Positions 9,601-17,346 of a stretch of 64,000 bases of DNA are shown one piece after another. A model generated the notes under the pieces. That model ran no database searches. It worked only from the letters and a program-made list of their open reading frames with translations, and was not told the origin of the DNA. A program made the position numbers and the translations under genes. Each line of letters starts with the position of its first letter. Position 1 is the first letter of the stretch. The DNA is from Tardiphaga sp051811025 (GTDB lineage Bacteria; Pseudomonadota; Alphaproteobacteria; Rhizobiales; Xanthobacteraceae), in contig NZ_JBPWQE010000001.1 in the NCBI RefSeq assembly GCF_051811025.1, positions 2,542,001 to 2,606,000 on the forward strand, in the 5' to 3' direction.

Positions 9601-10416
9601 AAAACCAAATCGGTCGACTTCGATATTGATGTGAAGCTCGGCGCTGTTGCCGGTTACTACGGCGAGGCCGTTCGCAGCGTCGATGCCAAGATTTCGCGGC
9701 GCAACGGTACGATCCAGAAATTCTCCCTGAGCGGAAAGCTTGGGCGCGACACGCCGCTGACAGGCGATATGCGCGGACGCTCCCAGGGTGCCGGCCGTGA
9801 TGTCATTTATATCGAAACCAACGATGCCGGCGCCTTCCTCCGCGCGACCGACACCTATTCCAAGATGTCGGGGGGCCAGCTCGCACTGGCGATGGATCCG
9901 CCGTCGTCGGACACCCGTGCCAAGGAAGGCCTGATCAACATCCGCGACTTCAACGTCAAAGGCGAGGCGCAACTGGCCAGTGTTGCCGGAGGCGGGCAGA
10001 ACGCGGCGCAGAGCAGCGTCGCCTTCTCGCGACTACGTGCCGAATTCACGCGACAGAACGGTCAGCTCACCATTCGGGATGGCGTCGTCAAAGGCCCGAC
10101 CGTCGGCGCGACCATCGAAGGCAGTATCGACTACCCGCTCAATCAGGTGCGCATGAGTGGCACCTTCGTGCCAATGTATGGGCTGAACAACATGTTCGGC
10201 CAGATCCCGATCGTCGGACTGTTTCTCGGTGGCGGCAGCAATGAAGGCTTGATCGGCGTCACTTATGAAGTCGTCGGTACGCCCGGTGCGCCGGTGCTGC
10301 GCGTCAATCCGATCTCGGCCATGGCACCGGGTGTGTTCCGCAAGATCTTTGAATTCGGCACCGGCAAGCAGAACAATTCGATCGAATTCCCGAACCAGAA
10401 CAACAACAGCAACTAA
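6688..10416 (+). CDS. Large AsmA-like / DUF3971 (YhdP-TamB-like) membrane-anchored protein
   Basis: About 1242 residues from the ATG at 6688 (GAGG 11 bases upstream); TTG at 6679 and ATG at 6775 (MARNKPPQAY, with GAGAGG in front) are alternatives. A hydrophilic His/Asp/Arg-rich N terminus of ~90 residues precedes one membrane helix (IAAILGILLIIFGVCFGALWV). The rest is a long repetitive beta-rich periplasmic region with DUF3971 and a C-terminal AsmA_2-like part (GPTVGATIEGSIDYPLNQVRMSGTF is the hallmark, of which SGTFVPMYGLNNMFGQIP is the conserved end). YhdP, TamB and AsmA proteins bridge the envelope and move phospholipids to the outer membrane. It points away from the peroxiredoxin operon. 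Family assignment is firm; a phospholipid-transfer role is inferred from the superfamily. Confidence 0.88.
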   Translation: MPAEERSSVVDARRAGDDHSHSQRQHREAMARNKPPQAYRPRADDESLQWDDADWDHQHDEAGHHRARRLLSKKDSGWHRFGDRLVAVRDWLSGGRWVKRIAAILGILLIIFGVCFGALWVRLGAGPINFDMATPWLVDAIQDNIGQGNTVEVGGTQIERAGRVRMAVRIRDIVVRDREHAVVASAPKAEVRLSAAAMMMGRLRAESLNLVDVVLAVRITPDGQVTVSTGENARPIATGVASPRTPGSWLGPGRQPELTFPRQPQPPVVQIPQPPADKREASTGLLAGLDWLDSLTLSGLDGQNLNEIGLKNGKLVVDDQQRGNTWDFNNISLTLRRPSGGGVMMTIGEGGKAPWTLGVTVGAPANGVRAVSLRADKVSTRNILLALRMKDLTYSADLPLTGELRGEIGRDGLPTYFRGKLTAGAGNIIDNDTPDYPMPIDQAEVSVEWDAGRRVLLAPFKFVSGENRVTSLAHVEPPNGATDSWQAGISGGTIVLGGGPGEAPLIFNSIDIGLRFDSDNRRVLLTRANISNGEIGVAGTGSIDYAGEPRMTLGFAGTPMSASALKRMWPILIVPEVREWVTERIEGGQLQSIEIGVNSPTKNLTRRGPPIPDEGLSVKILANGVALRPVDGMPVIRDGDLRARVTGRTATVTIGQANSETAAGRKLNLSDIVFEVPDMAPKPSPARVRFKLEGPVAAVADVLNSNRLSEVTGNMLDPAATKGNVTAQVAMGMPIQHELTKADTTYNITADLMAFSADKLVMNQKLEANSLKVTANNQGYQVKGDVKINGQAASLDYRKPTDGDADVRLNATLDDASRARLGVDLGPAVVGNLPIKVVGKIGSGDRDSKLGVDADLTPLKLDNILPGWMKLPGKSARAVFNVVKKGDTTRLEDIVVDGGGASIKGSVEVDQNGDLVGVNFPTYSPSEGDKTSLKADRSPDGVLKVTMRGDVFDGRGFLKSAISGKDGDPKSKTKSVDFDIDVKLGAVAGYYGEAVRSVDAKISRRNGTIQKFSLSGKLGRDTPLTGDMRGRSQGAGRDVIYIETNDAGAFLRATDTYSKMSGGQLALAMDPPSSDTRAKEGLINIRDFNVKGEAQLASVAGGGQNAAQSSVAFSRLRAEFTRQNGQLTIRDGVVKGPTVGATIEGSIDYPLNQVRMSGTFVPMYGLNNMFGQIPIVGLFLGGGSNEGLIGVTYEVVGTPGAPVLRVNPISAMAPGVFRKIFEFGTGKQNNSIEFPNQNNNSN

Positions 10417-10461
10417 CGACGTTTGTGGCTCAAGCGCAGTGCTCGCCGCATTGTGCGGGGC

Positions 10462-11205
10462 TTAGTTTGACGCGAGTTCGGATGCGAAGCGCTGCATCAG
10501 ATGCTGGATGATGGCGGCCGTTTCGGGACGTCGCGTCAGGCAACGCGATGTCGGACCGGCAACCACCAGCGACAATCGGCGATGTTGCACCGGCAAGGGC
10601 ACGGCGACGCCCGCGAGGTCAGCGATATATTCCGATGAACTCTGCTGATAGCCGCGCTCAGCCGCCTCTCTGAGTTCGTCTTCGATCGCCTCTGCCGTCG
10701 TCGGCGTGGTGTGGGAGAAGGCTTCGAACTTGATCTTGCGATAGATCGCCTTGCGTTCCTCGGGCGAATGCTGCTCGAGAATGGCGCGGCCGACCGAACT
10801 CGCATGGACCGGTACGCGGTCGCCGATCTGGGCGAAGTAGCGCACCGAATGCGTGGACTCGACGACATCCAGAAAGATCGCAGACGTTCCGGCGAGGGCG
10901 GCGATGGCCGTCGTCTCGCCGGTTTGGTCGGCAATCTCGGTGACCAGTGCATGGGCCGCGTCCGGGAGCGGCTCGGCATCCGCAACAGTGCGGGCGAGAG
11001 TGAGCCAGCGCGGGCTGGGATAGTAGCCGTTGCGCGCACGGGGCTCATAGAGCCACCCCTTGTCGGCGATGGTGCCGACGAGATTGAACGTGCTCGAGCG
11101 CGGCCAGCCGAGGTCATCCGAAATTTCGGCCAGCGTCGCAGGGCGTTTGCGCCGAGCGAAATACTCCATCAGTTCCAAGACGTTCGCAGCTTGTCTGACC
11201 AGCAT
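10462..11205 (-). CDS. IclR family transcriptional regulator
   Basis: 247 residues from the ATG at 11205 (MLVRQAANVLELMEYF), chosen because conserved sequence begins here and GGAAGAACGAG lies just upstream. The N-terminal winged helix-turn-helix spans about residues 18-60 (ATLAEISDDLGW, then PRSSTFNLVGTI). The C-terminal effector domain shows DVVESTHSVRYFAQIGDRVPVH (key part VESTHSVRYFAQIG) and SVGRAILEQ. IclR proteins sense organic acids or aromatic metabolites. The gene is divergent from the binding-protein gene at 11444, and the shared intergenic region holds a TGG-N9-CCA palindrome of the classical IclR operator form, so it most likely controls itself and the binding protein. Confidence 0.93.
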   Translation of the reverse strand: MLVRQAANVLELMEYFARRKRPATLAEISDDLGWPRSSTFNLVGTIADKGWLYEPRARNGYYPSPRWLTLARTVADAEPLPDAAHALVTEIADQTGETTAIAALAGTSAIFLDVVESTHSVRYFAQIGDRVPVHASSVGRAILEQHSPEERKAIYRKIKFEAFSHTTPTTAEAIEDELREAAERGYQQSSSEYIADLAGVAVPLPVQHRRLSLVVAGPTSRCLTRRPETAAIIQHLMQRFASELASN

Positions 11206-11293
11206 TGAAATTCTCGTTCTTCCATTTGGGCACGCCACGAATGGCGAACTGTCCGCGTTTCCGCACGGTCTGGTTGGCCTCTGTATCGCTGAA

Positions 11294-11310
11294 ATGGCTT
11301 TGAAAGCCAT
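11294..11310. promoter_or_regulatory. Perfect 17-bp palindrome, probable IclR operator
   Basis: ATGGCTTT-G-AAAGCCAT is a perfect palindrome with 8-base arms. Its inner 15 bases, TGGCTTTGAAAGCCA, have the TGG-N4-N-N4-CCA architecture of the E. coli IclR site (TGGAAATNATTTCCA). It lies 89 bases upstream of the IclR start and just ahead of the promoter-like sequence at 11331, a position where the regulator could act on both genes. Confidence 0.6.
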
Positions 11311-11330
11311 CCACATCGGCAACGCTGGTC

Positions 11331-11359
11331 TTGACTTACAATTCACATATAGGTCTTAT
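11331..11359 (+). promoter_or_regulatory. Sigma-70-like promoter for the ABC binding protein gene
   Basis: TTGACT (11331-11336) is followed after 17 bases by TCTTAT (11354-11359), with TATAAA overlapping just downstream. The region is much more AT-rich than its surroundings. A start around 11366 would give a leader of roughly 78 bases before the ATG at 11444. Confidence 0.5.
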
Positions 11360-11443
11360 AAATTCATAAACAAGAATTATTCACGTGATCGTCGGTTGGC
11401 GCCTTGCCAGGGTGAATCGCGGAATTTGTCAGGGGAGGAATAA

Positions 11444-12667
11444 ATGACCATTCGTAATGCTCTTGCCGTGTCCGTCGTGGCGCTGTCGCTTGGGCCGTTG
11501 TCCGCGCCGATGGCTTCAGCGCAGACGCCGGTGAAGCTTGGCGTTCTCGCCGATATGTCAGGTATTTTCTCGGATATCGGGGGCATGGGTTCGTTCGATG
11601 CCACCAGGATGGCCGTTGAGGATTTCAACAAGCTTCCGGGCGCCGACAAGTTCAAGGTCGAGGTGATCCAGGGCGATCCGCAGAACAAGCCGGACATCGC
11701 CCGCAACATTGCGCGCAAGTGGTACGAGACCGAAGGCGTCGATGTCCTCGTGGATATTCCGACCAGCGCCACCTCGCTGGCTGTCGCGCCGCTCACGGCG
11801 GAGCTCAACAAGGTTGCGCTGTTCACGGCATCCGGCACGTCGGATCTGACGGGCAAGGCCTGCACCCCGAACTCGGTGCATTGGACCTATGACACCTGGG
11901 CGCTGGCGCACGGCACGGCAGACGCCATGACCAAGGCCGGCGGCAAGAGCTGGTTCTTCCTTACTGTCGACTTCGCGCTGGGCGCTTCGCTGGAGCGTGA
12001 TGCTACAGCCGTCATCAATGCCAATGGCGGCAAGGTGCTCGGCGGCATCAAGCACCCGACCGACTCCAACGACTTTGCATCCTATCTCCTACAGGCCCAG
12101 GCCTCCAAAGCGGAGGTCATCGCGCTGGCGAATGCCGGAGGCGACACCGTCAAGGCGATCAAGCAGGCGTCTGAATTCGGCATCGTGCAAGCGGGCCAGA
12201 AGCTCGCCGGCATGCTGATGTTCATCTCGGACATCCACTCGCTGGGCCTCAATACGGCGCAAGGCCTGCAGCTCACTGAGGGCTTTTACTGGGATCTGAA
12301 CGAGCAGACCCGCACCTTTGGCGAGCGTTTCGCCAAGCGCAATAACGGCCGCTATCCCAGCATGAACCAGGCGGGCGCCTATTCGGCGTCGCTCACCTAT
12401 CTGAAGGCGGTCGCCAAAGTTGGCTCGCCGAAGGATGGCGCCGCGGTCGTGAAGGCGATCCGCGAGATGGGCACGTTCGACGATCCACTGTTCGGCAAGA
12501 CCACGTTGCGCGAAGATGGCCGCGTGCTGCACGACATGTATCTGCTGCAGGTCAAGAAGCCCGCTGAATCGAAGAAGCCGTACGATTACTACAATGTTCT
12601 GGCGACGATCCCGGCCGATACCGCATTCCGTCCGCTCAAGGACGGCGGCTGCCCGCTGATCAAGTAA
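11444..12667 (+). CDS. ABC transporter substrate-binding protein (LivK-like, type I fold)
   Basis: 407 residues with GGGGAGGAA six bases before the ATG. A signal peptide ends near PMASAQ (about residue 26). The mature part begins VKLGVLADMSGIFSD and carries the periplasmic-binding-protein type I pattern of branched-chain amino acid/amide/aromatic-acid receptors: QGDPQNKPDIARNIARKW, PTSATSLAVAPL, SLAVAPLTAELNKVAL, and a C-terminal YDYYNVLATIP. Such proteins feed LivHMGF-type ABC transporters, but no permease or ATPase genes lie nearby, so it must use a transporter encoded elsewhere or work only in sensing. Divergent IclR control suggests an aromatic or organic acid ligand (inference). Confidence 0.92.
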   Translation: MTIRNALAVSVVALSLGPLSAPMASAQTPVKLGVLADMSGIFSDIGGMGSFDATRMAVEDFNKLPGADKFKVEVIQGDPQNKPDIARNIARKWYETEGVDVLVDIPTSATSLAVAPLTAELNKVALFTASGTSDLTGKACTPNSVHWTYDTWALAHGTADAMTKAGGKSWFFLTVDFALGASLERDATAVINANGGKVLGGIKHPTDSNDFASYLLQAQASKAEVIALANAGGDTVKAIKQASEFGIVQAGQKLAGMLMFISDIHSLGLNTAQGLQLTEGFYWDLNEQTRTFGERFAKRNNGRYPSMNQAGAYSASLTYLKAVAKVGSPKDGAAVVKAIREMGTFDDPLFGKTTLREDGRVLHDMYLLQVKKPAESKKPYDYYNVLATIPADTAFRPLKDGGCPLIK

Positions 12668-12683
12668 CGGCTGCAACAACGAA

Positions 12684-12733
12684 CGATGAGAACGCGCAGA
12701 TGTCGGTGACCCCGCGCTGCGCGTTTTTCATCG
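12684..12733 (+). terminator. Intrinsic terminator after the binding protein gene
   Basis: CGATGAGAACGCGCAG (12684-12699) pairs with CTGCGCGTTTTTCATCG (12717-12733) around a 17-base loop. The core AACGCGCAG/CTGCGCGTT stem runs into a TTTTT tract. Confidence 0.75.
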
Positions 12734-12772
12734 TCTGAACTGCAATTTCAAAACCACTATAAGGACAACAGA

Positions 12773-13543
12773 ATGCGTCTCGCCAATAAACTCGCCGCCG
12801 TCACCGCTGCTGCATCGGGCATGGGACGCGCCGGCGTGGAACTGTTCCTCAAGGAAGGCGCCAGGGTCGCCGCCATTGACGTCAATACGGACGCGCTGGC
12901 GCAGCTCAAATCCGACATGAAGAAGCTGGGTTATGAGCTCACCACCATCCAGGCCGATCTGTCGAAGACCGAACAGATGAAGAGTTCAATTAACGACGCG
13001 GCTGCAGCGCTCGGTGGCATCGATATCCTGTGGGCCCATGCCGGCACGCCCGGCCCGGCAGGCGTCGAGAATCTCGATCTCGCGGCCTACGAATTCGCGA
13101 TGTCGCTCAATGTCACCTCCGCCACGCTGGCGGCCGGCGAAGTCATCAAGCACATGCGCAAGCGTGGCGGCGGTTCGGTGATTTTCACCTCGTCGGTGTC
13201 GGGCATCGTCGGTTCGATGATGAGCCCGATCTATTCGGCTGCTAAGTTCGCTGTGGTCGGCCTCACCAAGTCGCTGGCGCAGGCGTTCGCTCCCGATCAG
13301 GTCCGCGTCAACGTGATCTGCCCGGGTCTTGCAGATACGCCGATGAAGCTCGGCTTCACCGGCCGCTCGGGCGTTGCAGCGGAAGCTGCGGTCAACGAGG
13401 CTAAGCTGTTGGCGGCGGTGCCCATGGGCCGCCTCTGCAAGGCCGAGGATGTAGCGCATGCCGCGCTGTGGCTCGCGTCCGACGATGCCTCCTTCATCAC
13501 GGGCGTTGCGTTGCCGGTGGACGGCGGCTTCACCGCGCGCTGA
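12773..13543 (+). CDS. Short-chain dehydrogenase/reductase (SDR)
   Basis: 256 residues, classical SDR size. The NAD(P)-binding segment is VTAAASGMGRA, in which the first glycine of the usual TGxxxGxG is alanine. The acidic AIDVNTDAL after beta-2 favours NAD over NADP. The active site shows FTSSVSG and the YSAAK motif (Tyr and Lys of Y-x-x-x-K), then NVICPGLADTPM and a C-terminal VDGGFTAR. It stands about 105 bases behind the binding-protein gene, after a terminator, so it has its own promoter or relies on read-through. It may oxidise or reduce an intermediate from the compound that the binding protein imports (inference). Confidence 0.92.
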   Translation: MRLANKLAAVTAAASGMGRAGVELFLKEGARVAAIDVNTDALAQLKSDMKKLGYELTTIQADLSKTEQMKSSINDAAAALGGIDILWAHAGTPGPAGVENLDLAAYEFAMSLNVTSATLAAGEVIKHMRKRGGGSVIFTSSVSGIVGSMMSPIYSAAKFAVVGLTKSLAQAFAPDQVRVNVICPGLADTPMKLGFTGRSGVAAEAAVNEAKLLAAVPMGRLCKAEDVAHAALWLASDDASFITGVALPVDGGFTAR

Positions 13544-13565
13544 TCGGCAGTCATTCCCAAAATAG

Positions 13566-13599
13566 CGAAGGGCGCGGTCATCGCTGACCGCGCCCTTCG
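13566..13599. terminator. Perfect 15-bp hairpin between convergent SDR and chemoreceptor genes
   Basis: CGAAGGGCGCGGTCA (13566-13580) pairs perfectly with TGACCGCGCCCTTCG (13585-13599) over a TCGC loop. Read on the minus strand it is followed by CTATTTTGGG, so it ends the chemoreceptor gene at 13619; it can also end the SDR gene. The core resembles the hairpins behind the other two chemoreceptors. Confidence 0.7.
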
Positions 13600-13618
13600 T
13601 GCTTGAGGGATATCTGCG

Positions 13619-15313
13619 TCAGGCGGCGCGAACGCCGGCGAGGAAGGTTTTGACTTCGCCGGACAGTTGTTCGGCCTGTTTCGACAGGCCGGTTGCCGCA
13701 CTCAGCACCATGCCCGCAGCGTTGCCGGTCTCGTGTGCTGCCGAGCTGACACCGCCGATATTGGTGGTGACGTTCTGGGTCGCCTGCGCCGTCTGCGTCA
13801 CGTTGCGAGCAATTTCGGCAGTCGCCGTACCTTGCTCCTCAATGGCAGAGCCGATCGTGGTGGCGATGGCGCTGACTTCTTCGATCGTGGCAGTGATGCC
13901 CTGAATTGCGTCGACGGCTTCTTTGGTTGCGCTCTGGATCTGGGCGATCCGGGTGCTGATCTCCTTGGTGGCATCGGCGGTCTGGCCGGCCAGGCTCTTT
14001 ACCTCGGTGGCGACCACAGCGAAGCCGCGGCCGGCATCGCCGGCACGTGCGGCTTCGATGGTGGCGTTCAAGGCGAGGAGGTTGGTCTGGGCGGCGATGG
14101 TCTGGATCAGCTCGACCACATGTTCGATCTGCTGCGCGCCATCGGCCAGGGCCCGTACGATGGTGTCGGTGCGCCGGGCACTGTCCACGGCATGCGTCGT
14201 GATTTTTGCGGATTGCGCCATTTGACGGGCGATCTCGCTGATCGACGACGACAGTTCCTCGGCGGCAGATGCGACCGTCTGGACGCGGGTGCTGGCTTCA
14301 GTTGCGGCCGAACTCACCATCGTGGCCTGCTGGTTGGTGCGGTCGGCCGTCCCCGTCATGGACTGTGCGGTGGCTTCCAACTCGGTCGAACCCGATGCCA
14401 TCAGCCCGACAAGCTGGCCGACGGATGCGTCGAAGCGATTGGCGAGGGCGATCAGGGCATCGCGCTTCTCGGTTTCGCTCATCTGCTTGAGCTTGGCCTG
14501 CTCGGCTTCGAGAGACCGCGCCGTCAGTGACGTCTGCCGAAGCATTTCCAGCGTCTCCGCCATGCGGCCGATTTCGTCACCGCGATCGGTCTCCTCAACC
14601 TTCGCGTCGAGCGCGCCGTTGGCGATGTCATGCATGCGTGACTGCAACCGGCGAAGTGCGCCCAGAATGTCGCTGGAAATCAGCCAGGACAGCAGTGCCA
14701 TCAAGGCGAGCACGCCGGCACCGATGGCGCCGAGGCGCATCAGCAGGGCGTTCATGTCGGCATCGAGGTCGTCGACATAGACGCCGATGCTGATGACGAC
14801 GTTCCACGGCGCGAATTTGCGGGCGAATACGACTTTCGGTCGGGGCTCATCCTGGCCGGGACGCGGATACAGATAGGTCGCGGTCGCACCTTCAGGCTTG
14901 CTGTTGGCGGCGGCGATGACGGCGGATGCGATCAGGACGCCATTGGAATCCTTGCCGTTGGTGATGGTGCCTTCGAGCTTCGGCAGCGTGCCGTGAACCA
15001 TCACGGTGGAGTCGGCGCGATAGGCGAGCACGTAGCCCTGTCCCTTGTCGAACAACATGCGCCTGCTGCGCAGGCGAAGCTGATCTTCAGCTTCCGGCAG
15101 CTTCATCCTGCCGGCTTCAACCTCGTCCTGCAGCGATTGTGCGAGCCCGGTGACGAGATCAACGGCGGTGCGGAGCTGCAAAATCCGATCCTCCATCATC
15201 CGCTTCTGGCTAAGCGAAGCGGCGACCGCGATGACCGCGCAGACCGCAATGGCGGAGACCGCGACCATGCTGACGAGCTTGGTGCGGATGGTGAAGTTAC
15301 TGAGCAGACTCAT
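13619..15313 (-). CDS. Methyl-accepting chemotaxis protein, copy 1 (sCache domain)
   Basis: 564 residues from the ATG at 15313 (MSLLSNFTIRTKLVS), preceded by CGAGGTCC. Layout: membrane helix (about 12-32), periplasmic single-Cache domain (about 35-190, with GQGYVLAYRADS, GKDSNGVLIA and YLYPRPGQDEPRPK, then APWNVVISIGVYVDDLDAD), second membrane helix, HAMP domain (DILGALRRLQSRMHDIANG), and the signalling hairpin with the highly conserved tip AQTNLLALNATIEAARAGDAG. It ends TFLAGVRAA without a CheR-tethering NWETF-like pentapeptide. sCache receptors of this kind often sense small organic acids. It is the most divergent of three tandem paralogues in its ligand domain, whereas its signalling domain is nearly the same as theirs. 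Confidence 0.96.
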   Translation of the reverse strand: MSLLSNFTIRTKLVSMVAVSAIAVCAVIAVAASLSQKRMMEDRILQLRTAVDLVTGLAQSLQDEVEAGRMKLPEAEDQLRLRSRRMLFDKGQGYVLAYRADSTVMVHGTLPKLEGTITNGKDSNGVLIASAVIAAANSKPEGATATYLYPRPGQDEPRPKVVFARKFAPWNVVISIGVYVDDLDADMNALLMRLGAIGAGVLALMALLSWLISSDILGALRRLQSRMHDIANGALDAKVEETDRGDEIGRMAETLEMLRQTSLTARSLEAEQAKLKQMSETEKRDALIALANRFDASVGQLVGLMASGSTELEATAQSMTGTADRTNQQATMVSSAATEASTRVQTVASAAEELSSSISEIARQMAQSAKITTHAVDSARRTDTIVRALADGAQQIEHVVELIQTIAAQTNLLALNATIEAARAGDAGRGFAVVATEVKSLAGQTADATKEISTRIAQIQSATKEAVDAIQGITATIEEVSAIATTIGSAIEEQGTATAEIARNVTQTAQATQNVTTNIGGVSSAAHETGNAAGMVLSAATGLSKQAEQLSGEVKTFLAGVRAA

Positions 15314-15341
15314 CTGGACCTCGGCATGAGAGTGACCAGAC

Positions 15342-15378
15342 AATAATACCGCCAACCTGCTTACCAATGGTAAATCAC
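15342..15378 (-). promoter_or_regulatory. Conserved promoter-like block upstream of chemoreceptor 1
   Basis: On the plus strand AATACC, eight variable bases, then GCTTACCAATGGTAAA. The minus strand thus reads TTTACCATTGGTAAGC, 8 bases, GGTATTAT, the last being -10-like. The same block at the same spacing precedes all three tandem chemoreceptor genes, about 30 bases before the start codon. Confidence 0.55.
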
Positions 15379-15430
15379 GGGTTGCACTGCGTACCTTTCG
15401 GCATGCGCTGCTTCGGTCAGGTCCTGAAAT

Positions 15431-15461
15431 GAAAAAGGCGCAGTCATTGCTGACCGCGCCT
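15431..15461 (-). terminator. Intrinsic terminator of chemoreceptor copy 2
   Basis: AGGCGCAGTCA (15436-15446) and TGACCGCGCCT (15451-15461) form a stem with one mismatch around TTGC. On the minus strand the stem is followed by TTTTTC. It is a close relative of the hairpins at 13566 and 17296. Confidence 0.75.
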
Positions 15462-15484
15462 GACATTCAATGGGGTCGTCGTGC

Positions 15485-17179
15485 TTAGGCGGCGCGCACG
15501 CCCGCTAGGAAGGTGGTGACTTCGCCTGACAGTTGCTCGGCTTGTTTCGACAGACCGGTTGCTGCACTCAACACCATGCCGGCGGCATTGCCAGTCTCAT
15601 GCGCTGCCGAGCTGACACCGCCGATATTGGTGGTGACGTCCCGCGTGGCCTGCGCCGTCTGGGTGACGTTGCGGGCGATCTCCGCCGTTGCAGCGCCTTG
15701 TTCTTCGATGGCCGAGCCGATCGTGGTGGCGATGGCGCTGACTTCTTCGATGGTGGCGGTGATGCCCTGGATTGCATCGACCGCTTCCCTGGTAGCACTC
15801 TGGATCTGCGCGATGCGGGTGCTGATTTCCTTGGTTGCGTCAGCGGTCTGGCCGGCCAGACTTTTCACTTCGGTCGCCACGACGGCGAAGCCACGGCCCG
15901 CATCGCCGGCGCGGGCGGCTTCGATCGTGGCATTCAGCGCCAGCAGGTTGGTCTGGCCGGCAATCGTCGAGATCAGTTCGACCACATGCTCGATCTGTTG
16001 TGCGCCGTCAGCAAGGGCGCGAACGATGGTGTCGGTGCGGCGGGCGCTATCGACGGCGTGGGTCGTGATCTTGGCCGACTGCGCCATCTGACGCGCGATC
16101 TCGGCGATTGACGATGACAGTTCTTCGGCGGCCGCGGCCACAGTCTGGACGCGGGTGCTGGCCTGCGAGGCAGCGGTGCTGACGATGCCGGCCTGGTCAT
16201 TGGTGCGGGCGGCTGTGCCGCTCATCGACTGCGCGGTGGCTTCGAGCTCGGTGGAGCCCGATGCCATCAGGCCAACCAGCTGACCGACCGAGGAGTCGAA
16301 ACGATCGGCGAGGGCGATCAGCGTATCGCGCTTCTCGGCTTCGCTCATCTGCTTCAGCTTGGCTTGTTCGGCTTCCAGCGTTCGTGCCGTGAGCGAGGTT
16401 TGGCGCAGCATCTCCAGCGTCTCGGCCATGCGACCGATTTCGTCGCCGCGGTCGGTTTCGCCGACTTTCTCGTCCAGCGCGCCATTGGCAATCGCATGCA
16501 TACGGGCCTGCAAGCGGCGCAGTGCGCCGAGGATATCGCTAGCGATCAGCCAGGACAGCAGCGCCATCACGGCGAGCACGCCAGCGCCGACAGAACCAAG
16601 GCGAACAAGCAGGGCGTTCACGTCGGCATCCAGGTCGTCGACATAGAGCCCGATGCTGAAGGTGACGTCCCAAGGTGCATAGTAGCGTGCGAAGACCATC
16701 TTGGGGACAGGTTCTGTCTGACCCGGTCGCGGATAGTAGTAGAAGGTGCTGCCGCCGGTCGGCGTCTGACGCGCGGCTTCGATGACTGCCCTGGACATCA
16801 CGACGCCATTCGAGTCCTTGGCGCCCCTGTTCGTGTCTTCGAGTTTGGGGTTACCGCCATTCACAAACTGGACGCCGTCAGATCTGTAAGCGAGGAGATA
16901 GCCCTGCTTGTTGCCGAAGGTCATGTTGCGCGCCAGCGCGCGATAGCGCAGCTGGGCATCGGCGAGGCTGGTCTTTCCGGCGGTGACGTCTTCCTGCACG
17001 GCATCTGCCAGGGTCACCATCAGCTCGGCCGCGGTCTTGAGCTGCTCCATGCGATCCTGCTGCATGCGCTTCTGGCTGAGCGAAGCGGCAACGGCAATAA
17101 CGGCGCAGACCGAAGCGACGGACACCAGCACCATACTGGTGAGCTTGGTGCGGATGGTGAAGTAACTGAGCAGACTCAT
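15485..17179 (-). CDS. Methyl-accepting chemotaxis protein, copy 2 (sCache domain)
   Basis: 564 residues, exactly the length of its two neighbours. It starts MSLLSYFTIRTKLTS and has the same layout: membrane helix, sCache domain (NKQGYLLAYRSDG, AKDSNGVVMS, YYYPRPGQTEPVPK and APWDVTFSIGLYVDDLDAD), second helix, HAMP (DILGALRRLQARMHAIANG), and signalling domain ending TFLAGVRAA. Its C-terminal half differs from copy 3 by only scattered residues, while the ligand domain differs more. The gene carries its own upstream block and terminator, so it can be expressed separately from copies 1 and 3. Confidence 0.96.
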   Translation of the reverse strand: MSLLSYFTIRTKLTSMVLVSVASVCAVIAVAASLSQKRMQQDRMEQLKTAAELMVTLADAVQEDVTAGKTSLADAQLRYRALARNMTFGNKQGYLLAYRSDGVQFVNGGNPKLEDTNRGAKDSNGVVMSRAVIEAARQTPTGGSTFYYYPRPGQTEPVPKMVFARYYAPWDVTFSIGLYVDDLDADVNALLVRLGSVGAGVLAVMALLSWLIASDILGALRRLQARMHAIANGALDEKVGETDRGDEIGRMAETLEMLRQTSLTARTLEAEQAKLKQMSEAEKRDTLIALADRFDSSVGQLVGLMASGSTELEATAQSMSGTAARTNDQAGIVSTAASQASTRVQTVAAAAEELSSSIAEIARQMAQSAKITTHAVDSARRTDTIVRALADGAQQIEHVVELISTIAGQTNLLALNATIEAARAGDAGRGFAVVATEVKSLAGQTADATKEISTRIAQIQSATREAVDAIQGITATIEEVSAIATTIGSAIEEQGAATAEIARNVTQTAQATRDVTTNIGGVSSAAHETGNAAGMVLSAATGLSKQAEQLSGEVTTFLAGVRAA

Positions 17180-17208
17180 CTGGACCTCTGAATGTGGCTA
17201 GCCGGACG

Positions 17209-17244
17209 ATAATACCGTAAATCTGCTTACCAATGGTGAATCAC
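17209..17244 (-). promoter_or_regulatory. Conserved promoter-like block upstream of chemoreceptor 2
   Basis: AATACC, eight bases, GCTTACCAATGGTGAA on the plus strand, matching the block ahead of copy 1 in sequence and spacing; the minus strand ends in GGTATTAT, a -10-like hexamer. Confidence 0.55.
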
Positions 17245-17295
17245 AAGTTGCGACGCGGGGCTGCGTGTATCGCTTGGGCAGGCGCTGAAAGCAGA

Positions 17296-17323
17296 AAGGC
17301 GCGGCCATTGCTGACCGCGCCTT
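17296..17323 (-). terminator. Hairpin terminator of chemoreceptor copy 3
   Basis: AAGGCGCGGCCA pairs with TGACCGCGCCTT (one mismatch) around TTGC. On the minus strand the stem runs into TTTC. It is the third member of the related hairpins that follow the tandem receptors. Confidence 0.65.
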
Positions 17324-17346
17324 CATGCAAGGGATGTTCGTCGCGC

